Of a stretch of DNA of 64,000 bases, positions 35,295 to 43,716 are shown in pieces. The DNA is taken from the NCBI GenBank assembly GCA_017599285.1, contig JAGFXX010000001.1, positions 1,116,001 to 1,180,000 on the forward strand. The letters are read 5' to 3'. The stretch comes from Cereibacter azotoformans. Lineage in GTDB: Bacteria > Pseudomonadota > Alphaproteobacteria > Rhodobacterales > Rhodobacteraceae. The first letter of the stretch is position 1, and every line of letters starts with the position of its first letter. A program made the position numbers and the translations under genes. The notes beneath the pieces are model-generated. The model did not search any database. It was not told the DNA's origin and worked only from the letters and a program-made list of their open reading frames with translations.

Positions 35295-35896
35295 GCGGCC
35301 GGTGCCTCCCCCGCCGCGAAACGTTCCGTTTCGTTGCCCCAGACATCCTGGCCGGGCCACGGCTCGCGGGCGAAGAGTTCGCAGGCATAGGCGCGCGGCA
35401 GCAGCGTCTCGATCATCTGGCGCATCTGGATCGGCTTGCGGGAATGCTCGCGGCGGATCGCTTCGATCGTGTCGGGGATCTCCTCGGCGTCGATCAGGTT
35501 CCGGCAGGACCGCGAGGCGATCTGCGGCGCGCCGATCTTGCCCACGAGATAGGGCTCGGAGGCCGAGCGCAGGATGTAGCCCGTGCCGAAGGCGGTCTTG
35601 CCGCCCGCGGTGCGCTTGTTCCAGCTGCCCCCGGTCACATAGCGGAAGCCCCAGGTCTTCATGACGCGCATCGCCTGCGGCAGGTGCGGCCAGGTGGTCC
35701 AGAGAAAGAGCAGGCAGTCGGGCCCCGCGAGGTGCGAGACGGGCAGCCCTGCGATCCAGTCCTCGCCTGCGGTGGCGTAGTGCGCCTCGGGGCTCTTCGC
35801 ATGCCCGGCCTCGGACCACATGCGGTACTGCCACGGCGGATCGGCGAGGATCGCGCCGTACTTCATGGGGGTAAGCGTCTGGAAGGGCCAGCTCAT
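35291..35896 (-). CDS. MT-A70-family N6-adenine DNA methyltransferase
   Basis: The 201-residue product has the MT-A70 signatures: AILADPPWQY near residue 16 (DPPW catalytic motif), LFLWTTWPHLPQAMRVMKTWGF, and a C-terminal YACELFAREPWPGQDVWGNE. It is a small phage adenine methylase, likely protecting phage DNA from host restriction, comparable in purpose to Mu mom but a different enzyme. It overlaps its neighbours by one codon each and belongs to the early operon. Confidence 0.9.
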   Translation of the reverse strand: MSWPFQTLTPMKYGAILADPPWQYRMWSEAGHAKSPEAHYATAGEDWIAGLPVSHLAGPDCLLFLWTTWPHLPQAMRVMKTWGFRYVTGGSWNKRTAGGKTAFGTGYILRSASEPYLVGKIGAPQIASRSCRNLIDAEEIPDTIEAIRREHSRKPIQMRQMIETLLPRAYACELFAREPWPGQDVWGNETERFAAGEAPAA

Positions 35897-36204
35897 GACA
35901 CGTCACCGCAGGAGGAACAGGTCGGAGCATGCCGCTCTCCCGGTCGGCGACGGCAGTCCGGGCAGCGCCCCTCCTGCCAGGCCGGCAGACGACGCTCCGA
36001 ATGCGCCCGTCTGACCGTGGTGACGGCAGAGTCGGTCAGCATGTACTTGAAGCCCTCGCTGACCACGGCCGACGCGCCCAGGGCAACCGCATTGGCCACC
36101 CGATCGGCAATTGCGCGGCGGTGCGCGCTGAGATCGAGCCCCACGACCCGCTCCAGATAGCGGATCAGGGCATGATCCGTGATGTGCGGCGGCGTCCGGC
36201 TCAT
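35893..36204 (-). CDS. hypothetical protein with C-terminal zinc-ribbon-like cysteines
   Basis: The 103-residue product (MSRTPPHITDHALIRYLERVVGLDL) has an N-terminal part of a type often seen in alphaproteobacterial phage proteins. Its C-terminus carries CPDCRRRPGERHAPTCSSCG, two CxxC pairs that could bind zinc. ATG 36204 overlaps the GemA stop. The function is unknown and nucleic-acid binding is plausible. Confidence 0.65.
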   Translation of the reverse strand: MSRTPPHITDHALIRYLERVVGLDLSAHRRAIADRVANAVALGASAVVSEGFKYMLTDSAVTTVRRAHSERRLPAWQEGRCPDCRRRPGERHAPTCSSCGDVS

Positions 36205-36638
36205 GTCAGCTTCACCCCGACCCGCGCGCACCAATCCTTCAGGGCGCGGGTGACATCATTGATCTGGGCCGGGTCGCGCAGCGCATCGACGTCGAGCGGC
36301 ACGGCGCCCCACTTCTTCTCGAACCGGGCCCGGATGAAGGCGTTCAGGCCCTTCCGGCCAGTGACCTTCAACGCGCCCGCCAGCGCCAGCTGGCGCCAGA
36401 GAACGTGGATGAAGCGGATGTCGGCCCGCGGCGAGACGGGCCGGGCGAAGCCGCCCGAGCGTTCGGGATGGAAACCCCGGGCCTTCAGTGCCTCGACCAC
36501 CTTCTGCAGCTCAGCCTCGGTCATGTCCGACATGCTGGCCTTGCCGGTCGCCACCAGCTGCAGATCGCGGCGCGTCTCCGCATCGATCCCCAGCTCGCGG
36601 CAGCCGACGTGGATCAGCTTCTGGAGGGTGCGTGTCAC
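36201..36638 (-). CDS. gemA: GemA-like regulator (DUF1018)
   Basis: The 145-residue product contains IHVGCRELGIDAETRRDLQLVATGKASMSDMT and FIHVLWRQLALAGAL, the pattern of the Mu GemA/gp16 family. Mu GemA alters host gene expression and DNA supercoiling. It is encoded among the middle genes before Mor, as in Mu, and overlaps both neighbouring genes. Confidence 0.85.
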   Translation of the reverse strand: MTRTLQKLIHVGCRELGIDAETRRDLQLVATGKASMSDMTEAELQKVVEALKARGFHPERSGGFARPVSPRADIRFIHVLWRQLALAGALKVTGRKGLNAFIRARFEKKWGAVPLDVDALRDPAQINDVTRALKDWCARVGVKLT

Positions 36639-36868
36639 GGCCGGCCCTCCGGTTTCGGGAGCGCGAGCAGACGACGGCCTTTGGCGGCCTTCACGGCTTG
36701 GCCCTTGCTTCGCTGTTGATCCTGCACCTGGCGAAGCTCGCGGAGCAGGAAGCCAAGTTCATAGGTATCTTCCGTCTCGATCTCGATACGGATCGTCGAC
36801 CTCGGTCCCTTCGTGGTAGCGGAATAGGACTTCAGGATCAGCTTGCTGTCGTCGGCGAGGTATATCAT
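36635..36868 (-). CDS. small early-operon hypothetical protein
   Basis: The 77-residue product starts MIYLADDSKLILKSYSATTKGPRSTIRIEIETEDTYELGF. It has a beta-rich first half and a basic helical C-terminus (VKAAKGRRLLALPKPEGRP). It overlaps the gemA start and has no recognised family. Confidence 0.6.
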   Translation of the reverse strand: MIYLADDSKLILKSYSATTKGPRSTIRIEIETEDTYELGFLLRELRQVQDQQRSKGQAVKAAKGRRLLALPKPEGRP

Positions 36869-36871
36869 GGC

Positions 36872-37069
36872 TCACCCCCTCCAGAGCTGGGAACCGGCGG
36901 CGATCCACAGGACCGCCTGCAGCGCGAGCACGGCGCCCGCCAGACGCATGGTCTGGCGGACCTCCGAGTGATCGTCCGCCTCGACCGCCTTGCCGGCGGT
37001 GACGAACAGCAGCGTCGAGACGATCATCGTCGTCGCCGCCGAGAAGATCAGCGCGATGAAGCCCAGCAT
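36872..37069 (-). CDS. small two-helix membrane protein
   Basis: The 65-residue product has two hydrophobic helices (LGFIALIFSAATTMIVSTLLFV and MRLAGAVLALQAVLWIAAG) joined by a charged loop, predicting a hairpin in the inner membrane. It lies in the early operon between DUF3164 and a small gene. It could act in superinfection exclusion or host takeover, but this is speculation. Confidence 0.6.
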   Translation of the reverse strand: MLGFIALIFSAATTMIVSTLLFVTAGKAVEADDHSEVRQTMRLAGAVLALQAVLWIAAGSQLWRG

Positions 37070-37076
37070 GGCCGCC

Positions 37077-37739
37077 TCACGCCTTGGCGAGGTCGATGGT
37101 GACGGTCTCCCAGGCGCCGTCGAAGGCCGAGCGCATCTGGCAGCGCACATAGGTCTTCGAGCCAACCACGCGGATGGCATCACGGATCGCGCGCATGGCG
37201 GCCTGCCAGCGCTCGTCCGCGATGTCGAGGCGCAGCAGCATGAAGATCTCGGAGCGGTTCACCTGCCCCGGCCGGTCGGTGTTGAAGGCGCGAGTGACGA
37301 TGTCGCGGATCTCGGGTCGGCTGTCGGCGGCCCATTCGGTCAGGCACTCGTCGATCAGGGACTTCGCCTGCTGCAGCTCGGGGCCGAAGTCGAGGCAATC
37401 CTGCTCGCGGATCTCGACGCGCATCAGGCCGTCGAAGCTGGTCAGGGTCATGTTGCCCTTCTTGCCGCCGACCTTGACGCCGTATTCCTGGTCGAGGAGC
37501 GCGGTCAGCGCGCCGATGTCGTCGAAGGTGTGACCCTTGAACCGGGCGACCTGTTCGGAAAGCGCGACGGCGAAGCCCATGATCCGGCGCACCGTCTCGT
37601 CGATCAGCTGGTCGGAGGCCTTCACCAGTTCCTTCGGGCGCAGGCCGCCGGTGGCGTCGCGCATGTAGGTCTTTCCCTCGATCTCGACGGTTCCGGCAGG
37701 CAGCGGCGCGGGCGTGAAACGGGACATCATCTCGGTCAT
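37077..37739 (-). CDS. DUF3164 protein (Mu-like phage early gene)
   Basis: The 220-residue product is highly typical of DUF3164. The segments are YMRDATGGLRPKELVKASDQLIDETVRRIM, KGNMTLTSFDGLMRVEI, and FMLLRLDIADERWQAAMRAI. The family is common in transposable phages downstream of the A and B genes. Its role is not established; a link to replication or end protection has been supposed from position. Confidence 0.85.
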   Translation of the reverse strand: MTEMMSRFTPAPLPAGTVEIEGKTYMRDATGGLRPKELVKASDQLIDETVRRIMGFAVALSEQVARFKGHTFDDIGALTALLDQEYGVKVGGKKGNMTLTSFDGLMRVEIREQDCLDFGPELQQAKSLIDECLTEWAADSRPEIRDIVTRAFNTDRPGQVNRSEIFMLLRLDIADERWQAAMRAIRDAIRVVGSKTYVRCQMRSAFDGAWETVTIDLAKA

Positions 37740-37750
37740 TGAAGGGTCCT

Positions 37751-37927
37751 TTAACGAGCAGTTACAGGGTGGGTGGCGGCCCGCGGAGTGGAGCGGGTCA
37801 CCTGCCAGAGGAGCGCCTGAAAGAGATCCCGCTCCGCCCGGATGACGCGCAGCGCGCGCTCCACCTCGGGGCGGCTGAAGCGGCCAGGCTCGGCCGCGAC
37901 GTCGTCAGGCAAAGGATGATCAGCCAT
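37751..37927 (-). CDS. 58-residue early-operon protein
   Basis: The short product (MADHPLPDDVAAEPGRFSRPEVERALRVIRAERDLFQALLWQV) has a single amphipathic helix. Its ATG overlaps the end of the DnaA-like gene and its stop is 11 bases from the DUF3164 start. Translation coupling supports it; the function is unknown. Confidence 0.55.
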   Translation of the reverse strand: MADHPLPDDVAAEPGRFSRPEVERALRVIRAERDLFQALLWQVTRSTPRAATHPVTAR

Positions 37928-38381
37928 AGAAGCGCTCCATGATGGCGGTGGCCGCGGCGCGTGCGTCGGCATCCGACAGCGTCGGGCTGGCGAGAACGCC
38001 ACGGATCAGGGTGATCGGCAGGTCTTCGCCCCCTGCCCCCGCAGAGGACGCCGGGCCGGAAATCGCGGCCTGCGCCAGTTCCACCAGGTGCGCCCGGTAA
38101 TCCGGGCACTCGGAGGCCCGCTGGGTCACCTTGCGCAGGGAGTTCCGGATGGTGGTCGGGTCCCGGCCATCCATCAGCCGCCCGATCGCATTGCGGCTGA
38201 GGCCCGCATATTCGTGCAGAAGCCATGTGAGTTCGTGCCGCGGCCAGATCACCTGATGGTAGGTCCCGCTCCGGCTCAGCAGGGTCTCGCGTCCGATGCC
38301 GGTCTTCGAGATCACGGCCGCAAGGATGGCCTCGGCCTGCAGGCGGTGGCCGGCAGGAAGGATCGGAAGGTCCGTGATCAT
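37920..38381 (-). CDS. DnaA domain IV-like DNA-binding protein
   Basis: The 153-residue product contains ISKTGIGRETLLSRSGTYHQVIWPRHELTWLLHEYAGLSRNAIGRLMDGRDPTTIRNSLRKV. That follows the helix order of DnaA domain IV, with GRDPTTI in place of the GRDHTTV signature helix. It lacks the ATPase domain. A free-standing origin-binding-type domain beside transposase genes may recruit the host replisome or regulate transcription. It overlaps both neighbours. Confidence 0.75.
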   Translation of the reverse strand: MITDLPILPAGHRLQAEAILAAVISKTGIGRETLLSRSGTYHQVIWPRHELTWLLHEYAGLSRNAIGRLMDGRDPTTIRNSLRKVTQRASECPDYRAHLVELAQAAISGPASSAGAGGEDLPITLIRGVLASPTLSDADARAAATAIMERFYG

Positions 38382-38758
38382 CGCCCCTCCTCCTTCTCGC
38401 GGGCCGTGTTGCGCGCGCACAGGCTGCAGGCGCGGTACATGCGGACGCGCAGCGGGTTGCCGGTCTGGAAGGTGCGGGTCTTCTCGCGCCAGTCCTGGCA
38501 GACATGGGCGGGCATGGTCCCGAGAGCCGGGCAGCGGATCACCGCGTCCTCGAAGACGCCGCGCACCCGCTCGGCCAACGCCTCGAGGTCGCCCTGGTAC
38601 TTCCGGCGCAGCGCCTGGCTGATCATGGTGGCGCTGCGCTCCAGGCGGGCTGCCACCTTGTTCTGGCTGGTCTTGCCGCACTCGATCGCGAGCGTCTCGA
38701 TCCAGTCGGGCATGTCATCGCCCCATGCCTCGCGGGCGATGTCGAGGGGGCCGCTCAT
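38378..38758 (-). CDS. helix-turn-helix protein with cysteine-rich C-terminus
   Basis: The 126-residue product (MSGPLDIAREAWGDDMPDWIETLAIECGKTS) contains QNKVAARLERSATMISQALRRKYQGDLEALAERV, a helix-turn-helix of the Cro/CI type. It ends with spaced cysteines (IRCPALG, CQDW, CSLCARN) that may bind a metal. It is a likely early regulator or DNA-binding accessory. The ATG overlaps the stop of the preceding gene. Confidence 0.7.
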   Translation of the reverse strand: MSGPLDIAREAWGDDMPDWIETLAIECGKTSQNKVAARLERSATMISQALRRKYQGDLEALAERVRGVFEDAVIRCPALGTMPAHVCQDWREKTRTFQTGNPLRVRMYRACSLCARNTAREKEEGR

Positions 38759-39342
38759 TGCGCACCACCCTTCCGGGGCGCCACGCCCGGAATGTAGGCG
38801 AAGGCGCTCTCGTTCGGATCCCAGACAGTGGTGATACGCCGCTCGCGCGGGGCGCGCGGCCCCGTGTTCCTGACCAGCTGATAGGTCGCCTCGCGCTGGC
38901 CCGGCACGGCCGTCCGGGTCACCCGCAGGTAGCCCGCCCTGAGGAGCGCCTGGCAATAGGCGCTGGCCTCGCGCAGATCCACCCGCAGGTCCGCGCGGCA
39001 GTGCGCGGCAAGATCCACCGGCGTGAAGGTCTTCAGGCCGCGCATGGCGGTCCAGATCTGCTGGCCGATCTGGCCGGAGCGGTCCTTCGGCTGGCGGTAG
39101 GCCGGCGTCAGCTCGAACATCTTCCGCGAGGCCCCGCTGCCGCCGCGCTGGACGCGGATGCGCCCCTCGGCCTCCCATCCGCGCACGAGGTCGCGCGCCG
39201 CCTCCATGCTGATCGTCATCTCGGCCGAGATCTCGGCATAGCCGAACACCTCGACCCGCAGCGCGAAGTCCCACGCCTTCGCCTCGACGGCCGGACGGCG
39301 CTTTGCCGTCATGGTCTGATGTGCCCCCATCAGCATGATCAC
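38755..39342 (-). CDS. winged-helix-type early protein
   Basis: The 195-residue product has an N-terminal helix-turn-helix-like part (VFGYAEISAEMTISMEAARDLVRGWEAEGRIRV) and a second one near residues 95-140 (FTPVDLAAHCRADLRVDLREASAYCQALLRAGYLRV). That suggests two winged helices. It follows the MuB-like ATPase with overlapping codons. Such proteins are common at this place in rhodobacterial Mu-like phages. The start could be any of three ATGs within the first 11 codons. Confidence 0.65.
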   Translation of the reverse strand: MIMLMGAHQTMTAKRRPAVEAKAWDFALRVEVFGYAEISAEMTISMEAARDLVRGWEAEGRIRVQRGGSGASRKMFELTPAYRQPKDRSGQIGQQIWTAMRGLKTFTPVDLAAHCRADLRVDLREASAYCQALLRAGYLRVTRTAVPGQREATYQLVRNTGPRAPRERRITTVWDPNESAFAYIPGVAPRKGGAQ

Positions 39343-40121
39343 GCCCTCCGGGCCGTCCGAGCCGCGGCCTGCTGCCGCGAACGCTCGACCGCATGTTCAC
39401 GCCGCGGCGGCGGGGCCTCGCCCCGGAAGAAGGGCCTCGCCCCCCACTCCGCGAGGCCGACCTTCGTCCAGCCCTGCGTTACGGCCGTTTCGCGGACATG
39501 GCTGAGGTTGGTCGAGACGCGGCGGATCGAGCCGCTCGACTGCTCCAGCAGACGCTCTTTCAGCTCGTCGCGGATCTCGATGCCCGCGGCATAGATCGGC
39601 GCCAGCTGGTTGACGTCCGAGATCTCGGCCGGTTGCGCCCCCACCCAGTCGAGCATCCGCCCGTGGACCCGCTCCCATTTCATGAGCTTGGTCGGCAGCT
39701 CCTCCTCGCCGATCAGGATCACCGGCACGTTCGACGCCTCGTAAAGCCCGCGCACCACCTCGACCATGTCGTCGCGGATCAGCCGGTCGGCCTCGTCCAC
39801 CAGCAGCGGGCGTTGGTGGACCGACAGCTCGCGCGCCACCTGCTCGAAGATGTCCGGGGCGGTCCGGGCCGGCCTCAGGGCGAGTTCATGGGCGATGCCC
39901 GCCAGCAGCTGCTTCGACCGCCAGAGCGGCTGCACCTCGATGTGGCAGGCGCCGAAGGCGTTGGTGGCATAGACCGCGGCCGTGGACTTCCCGAAGCCCG
40001 AGGGCCCGTAGTAGGTCGCCATCCCCGGCAGACCGAAGGCGCGCCTCTGGACCCGGTCGATGAGGGTCATCAGCGCCGAAACGTTCCGCAGGGGCGCAAC
40101 GCTGTCGTAGAGAGCATCCAT
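39339..40121 (-). CDS. MuB-like target-selection ATPase
   Basis: The 260-residue AAA+ ATPase has Walker A GPSGFGKST at residues 39-47 and Walker B PLLVDEAD near 105-111, then an IGEEELP sensor-like strand. MuB binds target DNA, brings it to the transposase complex and gives target immunity. It follows the transposase gene by 44 bases. The C-terminal 40 residues are basic and probably bind DNA. Confidence 0.9.
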   Translation of the reverse strand: MDALYDSVAPLRNVSALMTLIDRVQRRAFGLPGMATYYGPSGFGKSTAAVYATNAFGACHIEVQPLWRSKQLLAGIAHELALRPARTAPDIFEQVARELSVHQRPLLVDEADRLIRDDMVEVVRGLYEASNVPVILIGEEELPTKLMKWERVHGRMLDWVGAQPAEISDVNQLAPIYAAGIEIRDELKERLLEQSSGSIRRVSTNLSHVRETAVTQGWTKVGLAEWGARPFFRGEAPPPRREHAVERSRQQAAARTARRA

Positions 40122-40165
40122 GCTCAGTCCTCACATTCACGTTTGTTGGCCGGTTGCCCGGCTGG

Positions 40166-42277
40166 TCATCCGAACATCTGGTCGCCGTGGACACGCCACA
40201 GCATCAGCTCCGAGCGGTACTCCGAGCTGGTCTGGTAGCCCGCGAGCCACTTGCGCTGATCGCGGGTGATCTCCTCGCCACGCTCGAGCGCGCGTTCGAG
40301 GTCGAGCGCGCGCTTGAAGCGCACGCGGGGGGCTTCCTCCGCAGCCGGCACCTGCGGCCGGAGCGGAAGGGGGGTGACGGTGGCCGAGGCCTTCGGCGCG
40401 GCAGCGGGCTGCGCGGTGGCCGGCGCAGGCCCCTTGGCCTTCACCATGCGGACCACCTTCGCCTCGGGCTTCGGCGGCTCGATCGGGCTCACCTCGTCCA
40501 GCTGGCGGCCGAGTTCGGCGGCGGTGTAGCGGCGGTGGGCGCTGGCGGCCTCCTTCTCGGCCTTCAGCCAGGCGCGTCGGGCGCGGGCCGTGATGCGGGC
40601 CTCCTCCAGATCGAAGAACCCGCTCCGGTCTGTCGCCGGGGCATGGCCGAGATAGGCGCCGTCCTGGCTGTAGAGGTGCAGGCCCGACCAGAGGTCGGCA
40701 GGGTCGAAGCGGGCTACCACGCGCTCGCCCGCCACGTCCTGCATCCACTCCGCCCAGTAGCGGTTGTTCTGGAAGGCGATCTCGCCGGTCCGGGTGTTGA
40801 GCCGCAGCCCTTCGGCGCCGAGCAGCCACAGACGGCGCTGTGCCTCGGTCGCCTTCCGGATCGGGGCGCTCGCGTCGCTCTCGTCGAAGACGTCCGCGAA
40901 GCTCCGGCCATAGGCCACTTCCGACCGCCGCCCCTGCCGGGTGTTGTGCTCCTCGATCCCCTCGGCCAGCACCCGCAGGAAGTCTTCGAGATCCACGGCA
41001 CGGCTGCCATAGTCCTCCGGCTTGGCCTCGGGCTTGTTGCCGGTCCAGGCCCCGTCGAAGCGCGGATCCTTGGCGATCGCATCGCACATGTCGCGGAAGG
41101 CGCGCTCGATCGGCTTCGACTGGCCGCTGTAGGGCGTAGCCCAGTGGATCTCGCAGCCGAGGGCCGTGAAGAGGCCCGGAACGTCGTCCTCCTTGACCTT
41201 GAAACGGTAACGGGTCGCGGCGCCGCCGGTCACCACCTTGGCCGCGAACTCGCGCCCGTTGTCGAGAAGCACATGCACGGGAATGCCCCAGTCCTCGATC
41301 ATGTCGCCGGCGGCGAGCAGCACGGCCGTCGAGTTCGGGGTCTGGTCCACACGCCAGGCGAGGATGCGCCCCGAGAAGATGTCCTGGAACGCCACCATCT
41401 GCGGGCGCCCTACAAACGACGGCTGGCCTCCCTCGGCCGGCCAGCGCACGAAAACGTCGAACTTGTGGAAGTCGGCATTGACCGCCTCCAGCGCATGCAG
41501 GGCCGTCTTGTCCCGCCGCTGCGTCGGATAGAGCCGCTTCACCTTCTCGATGCCCTCGCGGCAGAGGACCTGCGTCACCCGGCTCACGGTGGCGTTCAGC
41601 CGGCGCTGCGCCGTCTTCAACGGCAGCGTCTCCAGCCCCCTGCCCTGCGCCACCCGCAGCTGGCGGCGGTAGCACGTGGCGAAGCTCGGCCCCGCGAGCC
41701 GCAGGAAGTCGGACTTGAGCAGGTCCATGAACTCCGGATCGCAGTCCTTCGTGCGGATCCGCGCCTGGGAGGCCCGGTGGCGGGGCGCCAGATAGGGCAG
41801 CCGGTCATCGGGGCGCACGCCCTCGATCCGCCCCAGCCAGTTCCAGATCGTGCGCTCGCCCGCCTTCGAGATCCGGGCCACCTGATCCACGGCCAGATAG
41901 CGCCCGACCATCGGCTCCAGAGCCTCGACCTTCTGGATGATCGCGAGCCGCGCCGCGGCCTTGTCCTTCACCGCCTGCGGCAGGGTCTCATACCAGCTCC
42001 ACGCCTCATCCCGATCGACATGCGCCGCAGGCACCGCAGCGGCCGGCGGCTTGGCGTGGGTGAGCAGCTGGCGCTGCGCGGTCAGCGGGAACAGCTGCCA
42101 GCTGTACTCCCAGCCGCCGCCGCGACCGGCGCGCCGACGGGCAAGGCTCGGTTGCGCGCGCCAGCCAAGACGCTTCGCCAGAAGATCGACGCCCTTCTGG
42201 CTGGTAGGCAGATCGGGCAGTCTGGCAACCGCAATCTCGGTCGCCGTCCACCACACCTTGTCCGGAGAGATTGTCAC
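40166..42277 (-). CDS. MuA-like DDE transposase
   Basis: The 703-residue transposase has N-terminal end-binding domains (a MuA-type winged helix with WWTATEIAVARLPDLPTSQKGV at residues 9-30, then helical domains). The DDE core has Asp269 (VNADFHKFDV), Asp339 (HVLLDNGREF) and Glu391 (GQSKPIERAF), and a C-terminal domain is rich in Ala and basic residues. It pairs the phage ends, cuts them and joins them to target DNA with 5-bp staggers. The start overlaps the ParB-like gene stop. Confidence 0.95.
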   Translation of the reverse strand: MTISPDKVWWTATEIAVARLPDLPTSQKGVDLLAKRLGWRAQPSLARRRAGRGGGWEYSWQLFPLTAQRQLLTHAKPPAAAVPAAHVDRDEAWSWYETLPQAVKDKAAARLAIIQKVEALEPMVGRYLAVDQVARISKAGERTIWNWLGRIEGVRPDDRLPYLAPRHRASQARIRTKDCDPEFMDLLKSDFLRLAGPSFATCYRRQLRVAQGRGLETLPLKTAQRRLNATVSRVTQVLCREGIEKVKRLYPTQRRDKTALHALEAVNADFHKFDVFVRWPAEGGQPSFVGRPQMVAFQDIFSGRILAWRVDQTPNSTAVLLAAGDMIEDWGIPVHVLLDNGREFAAKVVTGGAATRYRFKVKEDDVPGLFTALGCEIHWATPYSGQSKPIERAFRDMCDAIAKDPRFDGAWTGNKPEAKPEDYGSRAVDLEDFLRVLAEGIEEHNTRQGRRSEVAYGRSFADVFDESDASAPIRKATEAQRRLWLLGAEGLRLNTRTGEIAFQNNRYWAEWMQDVAGERVVARFDPADLWSGLHLYSQDGAYLGHAPATDRSGFFDLEEARITARARRAWLKAEKEAASAHRRYTAAELGRQLDEVSPIEPPKPEAKVVRMVKAKGPAPATAQPAAAPKASATVTPLPLRPQVPAAEEAPRVRFKRALDLERALERGEEITRDQRKWLAGYQTSSEYRSELMLWRVHGDQMFG

Positions 42278-43155
42278 CGCTCCCTCCGCTCGACGTCATC
42301 GCCCTCGCCGTCAATCTCGGCCAGCAGGGCGGCGAGATCAGAATACTGCTCGGTGACAAAGCGCCGCCGCGCCGCGGCCGGCGCCCGCTTCCATGCCTTC
42401 AGGAGGGCCGCAAAGGCCTCATCAACAGGGGATTTAACGGCGCCCTCGTCACCCGCCCCCTGCCGCAGGCTGCGCATCGCCTCGGCCGCCGATTTGGCGC
42501 GGCCCGAGGACAGGCGTTCCACCACCGCATATCGGTCGGTGGCCTGGGTGATCTTCGCGATCTCCGTCAGATCCTTCAGCGACACCGGCCGCGGCGCTTG
42601 CCGCAGCGCGCGCACCTGATCCGGCCCCAGGGCGGACCCGGCGGAGATCATTCGCCGAACATGACGATCGGTCAGGCCAAACTTCTCGGCCGTTGCCGTT
42701 GCAAAGGATGCGACGGACACGATGTCCGCCGCATCCCAACGTTTCGCAGCAAGCGCAGCACCAGTCGCCGGCTTCGTCTCGGGATGCAGGCGCTCATAGA
42801 CAGCCTTGCGGGCGGCGAGGAAGACCGCCGTGTCGAGCGCGTTCATCTCGGCACCGGCCAGGTTGTCGTCAATCTCCATCAGGCGCGCCCAGTCGTCGGT
42901 CACCTCCGTCCAGACCTTCGCCTCGATGTCGGTCCAGCCAAGGCGCTTCGCCGCCTCGAGGCGATGGCCCCCGGCGATCAGGTGCAGCCCGTCCTTCTTC
43001 TTGCGGACGTGGATGGCGTCCTTCATCACGCCCGTCTCGCGGATCGAGGCGAGCAGGCTCTCGACGCCGGCTTCGCTCACGGGGCGCAGGCGCCCCTTCG
43101 TCTCGATCTCGGCCACCGGCACGCGGTCGGTGGAAAGCAGCTTCGGTTCTTTCAT
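42274..43155 (-). CDS. ParB/Spo0J-like protein in the early operon
   Basis: The 293-residue product has an N-terminal ParB/sulfiredoxin-type domain: VESLLASIRETGVMKDAIHVRKKKDGLHLIAGGHRLEAAKRLGW, with the GGHRLEAAK motif of the CTP/nucleotide pocket. A helix-turn-helix follows near 150-190 (ATAEKFGLTDRHVRRMISAGSALG). Mu itself lacks this gene, but related phages carry one next to the transposase. It may act in strand transfer, transcription or DNA partition. Confidence 0.85.
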   Translation of the reverse strand: MKEPKLLSTDRVPVAEIETKGRLRPVSEAGVESLLASIRETGVMKDAIHVRKKKDGLHLIAGGHRLEAAKRLGWTDIEAKVWTEVTDDWARLMEIDDNLAGAEMNALDTAVFLAARKAVYERLHPETKPATGAALAAKRWDAADIVSVASFATATAEKFGLTDRHVRRMISAGSALGPDQVRALRQAPRPVSLKDLTEIAKITQATDRYAVVERLSSGRAKSAAEAMRSLRQGAGDEGAVKSPVDEAFAALLKAWKRAPAAARRRFVTEQYSDLAALLAEIDGEGDDVERRER

Positions 43156-43156
43156 G

Positions 43157-43441
43157 TCAGTCCCTCGGGCGGCGGGGCGGCGCGGCCGTCCGGCTGTGTG
43201 TGGTCGTGTCCGCCACGCTCGCGGCCAGCCCGCAATGCGGGCAGAGCCGGTCGTGAATGCCCTGCGACTTGAAGGGGCGATGGCAGGCCAGACAGGGCCG
43301 CTCCCGTGGCGCCCGGCGCTCGGCCGCCGTCAGCAGCCAGTCGAGGGCACCCTCCTTGTCCGGAAAGACCGGACTCACGCGCTCGGCCTCGGCGTTCTTC
43401 ACCGCGAAGCCGTGGGAAAGCTGGGCAACGCGGTACCCCAT
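43157..43441 (-). CDS. small zinc-ribbon protein
   Basis: The 94-residue product (MGYRVAQLSHGFAVKNAEAERVSPVF) ends with CLACHRPFKSQGIHDRLCPHCG, two CxxC knuckles spaced as in a zinc ribbon, and a basic, Pro/Arg-rich tail. It overlaps the upstream gene by one base and is one base from the ParB-like gene. It is probably a nucleic-acid-binding early protein. Confidence 0.7.
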   Translation of the reverse strand: MGYRVAQLSHGFAVKNAEAERVSPVFPDKEGALDWLLTAAERRAPRERPCLACHRPFKSQGIHDRLCPHCGLAASVADTTTHSRTAAPPRRPRD

Positions 43442-43716
43442 CAGAGCGCACCCCCGACGGGTTCGGCCTGAGCCGGCGCCACGGCAGGGAACGCGGCCGC
43501 GCTGACCCCGAGCAGCTCGAACCGCTCCAGCAGGCCAAGCATCCCGGCCTCCTCGCTGACCGAGAGCGCGTCGAGCAGCCGGTTGATGGCCTCGTCGAAC
43601 TGGCTCCAGTGCTGATCGGACTCGACCAGGGATTTGGTCTCAAGGGCAGCGGCACGGGCCGTCAATGCCTGGGTCAGGAAGAGGCGGATCGTGGTGGTGG
43701 TGGCAAGCTTGTTCAC
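43441..43716 (-). CDS. small early-operon protein starting at GTG
   Basis: The 91-residue helical product starts at GTG 43716, well placed after GAGGAG and overlapping the TGA of the preceding small gene. Longer ATG extensions to 43947 have no protein-like composition. The segment FDEAINRLLDALSVSEEAGMLGLLERFELL is strongly amphipathic. The function is unknown. Confidence 0.65.
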   Translation of the reverse strand: MNKLATTTTIRLFLTQALTARAAALETKSLVESDQHWSQFDEAINRLLDALSVSEEAGMLGLLERFELLGVSAAAFPAVAPAQAEPVGGAL

